NCBI GenBank assembly: GCA_009602725.1
Contig: WELB01000057.1
Span: 466,612 to 490,182, forward strand
Length of the DNA: 23,571 bases
Direction: 5' to 3'
Origin: Spirogloea muscicola
Taxonomy: Eukaryota > Streptophyta > Zygnematophyceae > Spirogloeales > Spirogloeaceae
In this document: piece after piece, positions 18,773 to 23,571 of the stretch
How positions within the stretch are numbered: position 1 is the first letter of the stretch
Layout of the letters: every line of letters starts with the position of its first letter
The notes under the pieces: generated by a model
What the model saw: the letters and a program-made list of their open reading frames with translations, nothing else
The model's database searches: none
What the model was told of the DNA's origin: nothing
Position numbers and translations under genes: made by a program

Positions 18773-20862
18773 ATGGCCGAGGCTAGTGTCATGTCAGGAG
18801 TTGGAGTCTGGACCCTGAACGTGGTCAGCTCAGTTGGGATCATCATGGTCAACAAGCTTGTGATGAAGATATACCTCTTCCGCTATGGTACTAGACGTCC
18901 AACTCCAGCTGTGCTGCTCCCAGGCTTCGCCTACTGCTCGGACAAGCAGTGATGCATCAGGAGCTCCTGCAGCTGCATGAGTTGGATGTGAGCTCCCCCC
19001 TAGCTGAGAAGTCGTCCTTGGCAAGCTTGCAACTCGCGAGAGCACGAGCGGGGAGGGTCACAGAACTGAAACATTGACTTGCTGCATTGCCGCGTGTGCA
19101 TGCAGCGACGACATTGACCTGCATGCACTATGCGGCCACCGCTGCCGTTGGCATGGTCACTACAGCTCTTGGTTACCAGCAGAGCAAGGACGTTCCTTGG
19201 TGGGACCTTGCGTGGTTCGCTTTGGTAGCAGATGTTTCGATTGTGAGCATGAATTTCAGCCTAATGCTGAACAAAGTTGGATTCTATCAGGTTGGTGTTC
19301 CTTGCTGCAGCTGACAGCTCCACACGACACCAATCTCTGGAGTCAAAATCTCTACGCAAAGTGATGCTCTGCTGATGCTAGTATAGATTTAGCGGCTATC
19401 GTGGCAGGTGCCTTTGTACATGCACAACTGCAAGGAGGTGCTATTATTTGACGATGCTAGGTCAAGGGCACAGTCTGATATCATGGTACCTTAACATACT
19501 TGCTCTCAAAGTCATCTCAGACATCCCAGCAGCATTGCGGGATCGTTGTGATGATTGCTCTGTACACGCTTGTGCAGATTGCAAAGCTGAGTATTATACC
19601 AACCATGTGCGTTCTTGAGTACTTTCTCAATGACAAGCACTTCACAAGAGAAGTGCAGGCATCAGTGGTAGTCGTCATGCTGGGTGTGGGCATCTGCACT
19701 GTTACAGACGTGCACACCAATGTTGCTGGCTTCGTAGCAGCTGTCTTTGCTGTGCTTTCTACAGCTCTTCAGCAGATTGTGAGTGATTCCACCTATTGCT
19801 CTCCAGTGGCTGGCTGGTGCTGCACAGGATGTACATTTGCCAAGAAAACTGCGATTGTTGCAAGATAGAGAATGTTACAATATGGCTGATTACCCTTGTT
19901 TGTGTCTGTGGCAGTATATCGGCTCGCTTCAAAAGAAGCACAGTATCGGGTCTATAGACCTGCTCAGCAAAACGGCACCAGTGCAGGCGGTTTCACTTGT
20001 TTTGATTGCCCCCCTACTAGACCTCATCCTGACTGGGCAAAGTGTACTCGACTATCAAATGACATTCGCCAGTGGAGTACGTTTCTCTGCAGAAGCCAGT
20101 CATAGTGGCAGTGCAGCAATACCTGCAGGATTCACAGTTGTATCCCCTTGCCACCCGTTCTTCCAAGATTCTGGACCATTGTTGCTGACATGCTCAAGTT
20201 CGCTGCACAGATATTTATTGCGCTCTCCTGCTTTCTGGCTGTCTTCTGCAATCTTAGCCAATACATGGTCATTGGCAAGTTCTCCGCTGTCACTTTTCAG
20301 GTATGACCTTGTTTGCCTGGTTGTGGAAGTAGATAAGCTTATGGAATGAGGGGCATGGTTTATGGATGGGCTTCCAAGCTAGCAGCATCTCCTTGGTGGT
20401 TGGCAGATATGTCATGGCTTTGCTCCTCATAGTGTGGTCCTAACATGCTGCCCAGCAAGCTGACAATATTGCAGTAATAACATGCTAGTATTCAGCAGAT
20501 TCAAAGAAGGTGTACTCCGATCATCTTGTTAGTGAGAAGGTTGTGAGCTAGCAATTGCGGACTTGCAGGTGGTGGGCCACATGAAGACTGTACTCGTTTT
20601 GTTCCTCGGTTGGCTCCTCTTTGACTCAAATATGACGGCGAAGAACTTGGTCGGCATGTCCATCGCTGTGCTGGGCATGGTCCTATACAGCTGGGCGGTG
20701 GAGAAAGAGAAGGTAAAGCTTGAATCAAAAGTAACACCGCTCAAGCTTCAAGATGTCGGGGATGCAGCCTTTGCCAAGGAGGTGGAGGAGAAAGTAAGCC
20801 TTCTCAAGGACGCAGGTGGAGCAGCAGAAATGGAACAGCTGAAGAAGGGCAGTGCGGTGTAA
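18773..20862 (+). CDS. URGT: UDP-rhamnose/UDP-galactose transporter-like nucleotide-sugar transporter (NST-KT/TPT family)
   Basis: Proposed exons: 18773-18887, 19106-19290, 19578-19778, 19915-20076, 20211-20300 and 20569-20862; phases agree and give 348 residues. The start ATG has a good context (GCCACCATGGCC). Plant URGTs exchange UDP-rhamnose or UDP-galactose for UMP across the Golgi membrane for glycan synthesis. Matching segments are SSVGIIMVNK near residue 20, ATTLTCMHYA, NFSLMLNKVGFYQ-IAKLSIIP, GVGICTVTDV, YIGSLQKKHSIGSIDLLSKT, APVQAVSL, CNLSQYMVIGKFSAVTFQ and GHMKTVLVLFLGWLLFDS. GHMKT holds the Lys-Thr pair that names the KT group. The hydrophobic pattern fits about ten membrane segments. 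A charged tail of about 45 residues follows LYSWAVE, with no KKxx retrieval signal at the end. Exact substrate cannot be read from sequence; UDP-xylose transport (UXT) is a less likely alternative. Confidence 0.92.
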
Positions 20863-21939
20863 GATCTGACAACTGACTCGGAATGCAGCACTGCACACAG
20901 TTGCTAGGGCAAGCCATAGGAGCAGATTATGCGGACCTTGGGCAGCTGACCTTAAAGGCCAATGCATCGCTGGACAACCAGCTTGGGTCAGGAGAATGGC
21001 TTTGACGAGCCATCACAGTACTGCTCGCACCTTGAAGCCCCCCTTTCAAGGTCAAATCTTTGCAGGCTCCTCTACTGCTCCCGCCTAGCAAGGTTGCTCA
21101 AATTGCAGGACTGGTCTCTTGATGCACAAATGACCGGTCCTGCGCTGCGGTATGCTATCTTTTGAGCACCAAAATTCATCCCAGAAGTATGTGAAGATGA
21201 GAAATGTCCTCTAATATTGGCAGGGCATCCAGTTTTAGCAGTGTGCCATTTTAAGAGCTTAGTAATTCTTTCGTGACTTCAATCAGTCGTTCTCAGTTGG
21301 GCTAACAAAAATGCCGGCGACTGGTCACTTCAGCTGCTGTTAGTAACTCAGCTATGAACAGGGCTGCAGGCTCAGGGCCACTCTTCAGTCTGTCGGACCA
21401 GCTTGTTGTGAATTTTTCTGAAGTTCTCGACTGCAAGTCTTGGTGATCCTAGGCATGCTCATTCAGGGGCCTGCTAAGCTTTCAAATTGCCATGTCTTAT
21501 GTAGGGGCCTGCTATGGCTTCAGCCTGACATACCAGTAGCTAGCAGCTAAGAGGAGACTGGTGCCGTGTTTGGCAACTCCTATGTCATCAATTTAATTGC
21601 AAACTTCAACAGATCTATGTGCAGATTGTGGGCCTACCAAACTTTGAGACATGGGCCTAGGCCCCAACAAGATTCTGCACAATAAAATCACAGTTGGGGT
21701 GAAGCGCTGCAGGTGTTCCGTCGGATTGGTCATGGTGGCCTCTCCGACTACAAGATATGAGGCCCTTCTTGTCTTATTTAAGTACACTTTGGCATCAAGG
21801 CAACTTTGGAATGATGTCAAATGACAACCGAAGGATGGCTGGCAGAAATAGTCAAGTGTGTTTGAGTAGAGGGTGGTAAAGGGAGAGGTGTTATCCACAG
21901 AATGCAGCGGCAGCCTAGAAGGGCACAAGCGCCGCACAC
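20863..21939. other. Convergent intergenic region, no supported gene
   Basis: This lies between the converging 3' ends of the transporter and NDUFA12 genes. I see no recognised coding exon, RNA gene or copy of the dispersed repeats. A GGGGCCTGCTA motif occurs twice, near 21466 and 21505. A 114-codon minus frame at 21593-21937 has no recognisable motif. Confidence 0.5.
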
Positions 21940-23479
21940 TTAAGGCGTCTTCTGCAGGGGCTCAGTCTTCTGCTGCCAGGGCTCGTATCGCTGCCATTGC
22001 CGCTGGGATGGGCTCATGACATGTCCCTTGGCATGATAGATCTTGTCGTTGCCCAGGCCTGTCCGGTTGGGGCTGTGCTCCTTTGCATACTGTGGTCGCA
22101 GTGGCTCCAGCTGGTTAATCGCAGGCCACAAAGCATGTGAGGAGAGCACAATACAACGGCACGGTTAATTACGACATGATCCCGCTTTCCCTGCTTCACT
22201 TAACAGCTTGGACATTGATGGAGCTAGCAAAAGGCAACTCATGAAACTCTGCATGGAGCGCTCCTCTGCAAATAGATGCATGTCAGCGGTACTCTGAAAG
22301 AGCAGGTCCAAGAGCAACTGGAGATAGCAGCTGTCCGGCTATGCAGCGCACAACCTTATCAGGGAGCTCATCGGTCACGTAGTGCAGCCAGCCGTGCCAC
22401 TCGGGTGGGACCGAAGAGGCGTTGTAGTCGGCATTGGGATACTCCACCCACCTGTGTCTCCCTGATGCAGAGTGCGTGATTAGTACAGACGCTACGGTAT
22501 TCACATGCAGGATGTGCCGTCTCTGGCAAGCTGCTCCGCCAGTGGAGGGGAGCAATGAGGGGCTGGCCGCTGCAGGTGCAGACGGGCTGCACTCTAGCAT
22601 GAGCGCTGGCACCATCGGCTGCATCCATCTCGTCAGCACCCATAGAGCAGCTCACAGTCGAAGCAGGCTCAAGACTGCGCATCATCATACTTCTGGCAGT
22701 CGGGGCAACCGGCAGCACTCTCTGGTACTTGCATTGTGGCTGCAAGGGCAGAGGGGTGAGCAGTCACGGGGCGCAAGCAGGCCACAGAGGGGGTCGTGGG
22801 GGGCAACAAGGCCGGTGCTCACCAAACTGGGTGTTTGCGACCTTCTGGTAGTACTTGTTCCCGAGCTTGTCGACGCCCACCAGCTGCGCGCCTTCGTGCC
22901 GCAGCTTGGTCTGCCTGCGGCGGCCATCCCAGAGGCGAGGGGGCGCGTGAAGCCGGGCGCGTGCCCGGCATGCGCCCTAGACCGACGCAGATGGCCGCCG
23001 AGCGAGCGAGCGTGCTGCCGGCTCGCAGTGCCAGCTACAGAGGGCGCCGATCAGGCCGCCGGAGGGCGCTCACAGGTAGTTGCCGTCGAGGAGGGCGCGC
23101 CTGCGGCCAAGAGGAGGGCAGGGCGAGGGGATGAGCAGCCGACGGCGAGGCGGTAGCAGCTGCAAGGGGCTGACGGGTGCGAGCACACGGCAAGTGGGGC
23201 GCGGGGAGACGCGGAGCTGCGACGCAGGGCTGCTGGGCGAGGACTGGCCAAGCTAGTGGGCTGGGCGGCATCCGGCTGGCCAGGCGGGCCAGAACGCAGG
23301 AATGGCAGCTCCCGACGGCCCGCCGCCGCCGCCGACGGCCGTGGCGGCGGCGGCGGCGCTGCTGGCTCCAAGCGGGTGTGGGGAGCTCACAGAGTGCCGT
23401 CCTCGTAGGCGCGGCGGAGCGCGCCCACGACGCCGTTCTGCCGCACGCTGGCCACCACGCTGCGCACCAGGCTGGCCAT
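21940..23479 (-). CDS. NDUFA12: Mitochondrial complex I accessory subunit NDUFA12 (B17.2)
   Basis: Minus-strand exons are 23479-23391, 22914-22823, 22461-22355 and 22110-21940; phases agree and give 152 residues, typical for the family. The protein is an accessory subunit of the matrix arm of NADH:ubiquinone oxidoreductase. It begins [20 protein letters not shown], continues [21 protein letters not shown] across intron 1, then [31 protein letters not shown] and a plant-like C-terminus with [10 protein letters not shown] and WQRYEPW. These are the hallmarks of B17.2, as opposed to the assembly factor NDUFAF2. For exon 2 the acceptor CGCAG at 22915 was chosen because it alone joins the conserved LQTK. 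Intron 1 (22915-23390) is long and very GC-rich, and long + strand frames over it are shadows. Confidence 0.94.
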
Positions 23480-23571
23480 GCCGGCCGCGTCTCCTTGCGG
23501 CGGCGGCGGGCGGCGGCGGTGCGGCGACGGAGGCGCGTTGACGGCGCGGGGCGACGGGAGAGCGCGCAGGC
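23480..23571. other. GC-rich 5' flank of NDUFA12 (window edge)
   Basis: This GC-rich stretch with CGG runs lies upstream of the NDUFA12 start on the minus strand. It is likely promoter and 5' untranslated sequence, cut by the window edge. Confidence 0.5.

Noticed and set aside
22434-23156. 240-codon + frame over the NDUFA12 locus
   Set aside because: Antisense to verified NDUFA12 exons 2 and 3 and the GC-rich intron; no motif.

Overview
The window looks like nuclear DNA of a green alga (Chlorophyta, perhaps Trebouxiophyceae-like; the class is inference). The genes are intron-dense, with mostly GT-AG introns of about 90-480 bp. Exons are rich in Ala, Gly and Pro codons. The proteins are of plant type: RWP-RK factor, KT-type nucleotide-sugar transporter, plant-style PPP4R2 and complex I B17.2. 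No operons, Shine-Dalgarno sites or CRISPR-like arrays are visible.

Layout on the + strand: (1) an RWP-RK transcription factor, probably cut by the left edge (1-1683); (2) a repeat-bearing gap; (3) a CS/p23-like + ankyrin + TPR protein in ten exons (2922-7021); (4) on the minus strand, a small hidden gene for an unrecognised membrane protein, found by joining short exons whose phases agree (7172-8048, perhaps from 8493); (5) ATG9, the autophagy scramblase, in ten exons (8571-12915); (6) a two-kilobase gap holding the tail of a decayed retrotransposon and dispersed repeats; (7) PPP4R2, a PP4 regulatory subunit (15006-17095); (8) a second repeat cluster; (9) a URGT-like UDP-sugar transporter (18773-20862); (10) convergent to it on the minus strand, NDUFA12/B17.2 of complex I (21940-23479).

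These are unrelated housekeeping and regulatory genes, so no joint pathway is claimed. Shared architecture is visible: each gene begins in or near a very GC-rich island, and two introns (one in the CS-ankyrin-TPR gene, one in PPP4R2) need GC-AG splicing to keep a conserved frame. The gaps contain at least three families of dispersed repeats: a ~170-bp repeat with short palindromes, a pyrimidine-rich repeat carrying a GGGCTGG/CCAGCCC hairpin, and a 92-bp block present twice in opposite orientation. Some of these probably belong to one non-autonomous or decayed retroelement. Exon coordinates come from reading frames, splice motifs and family knowledge; none was checked by alignment or transcript data.
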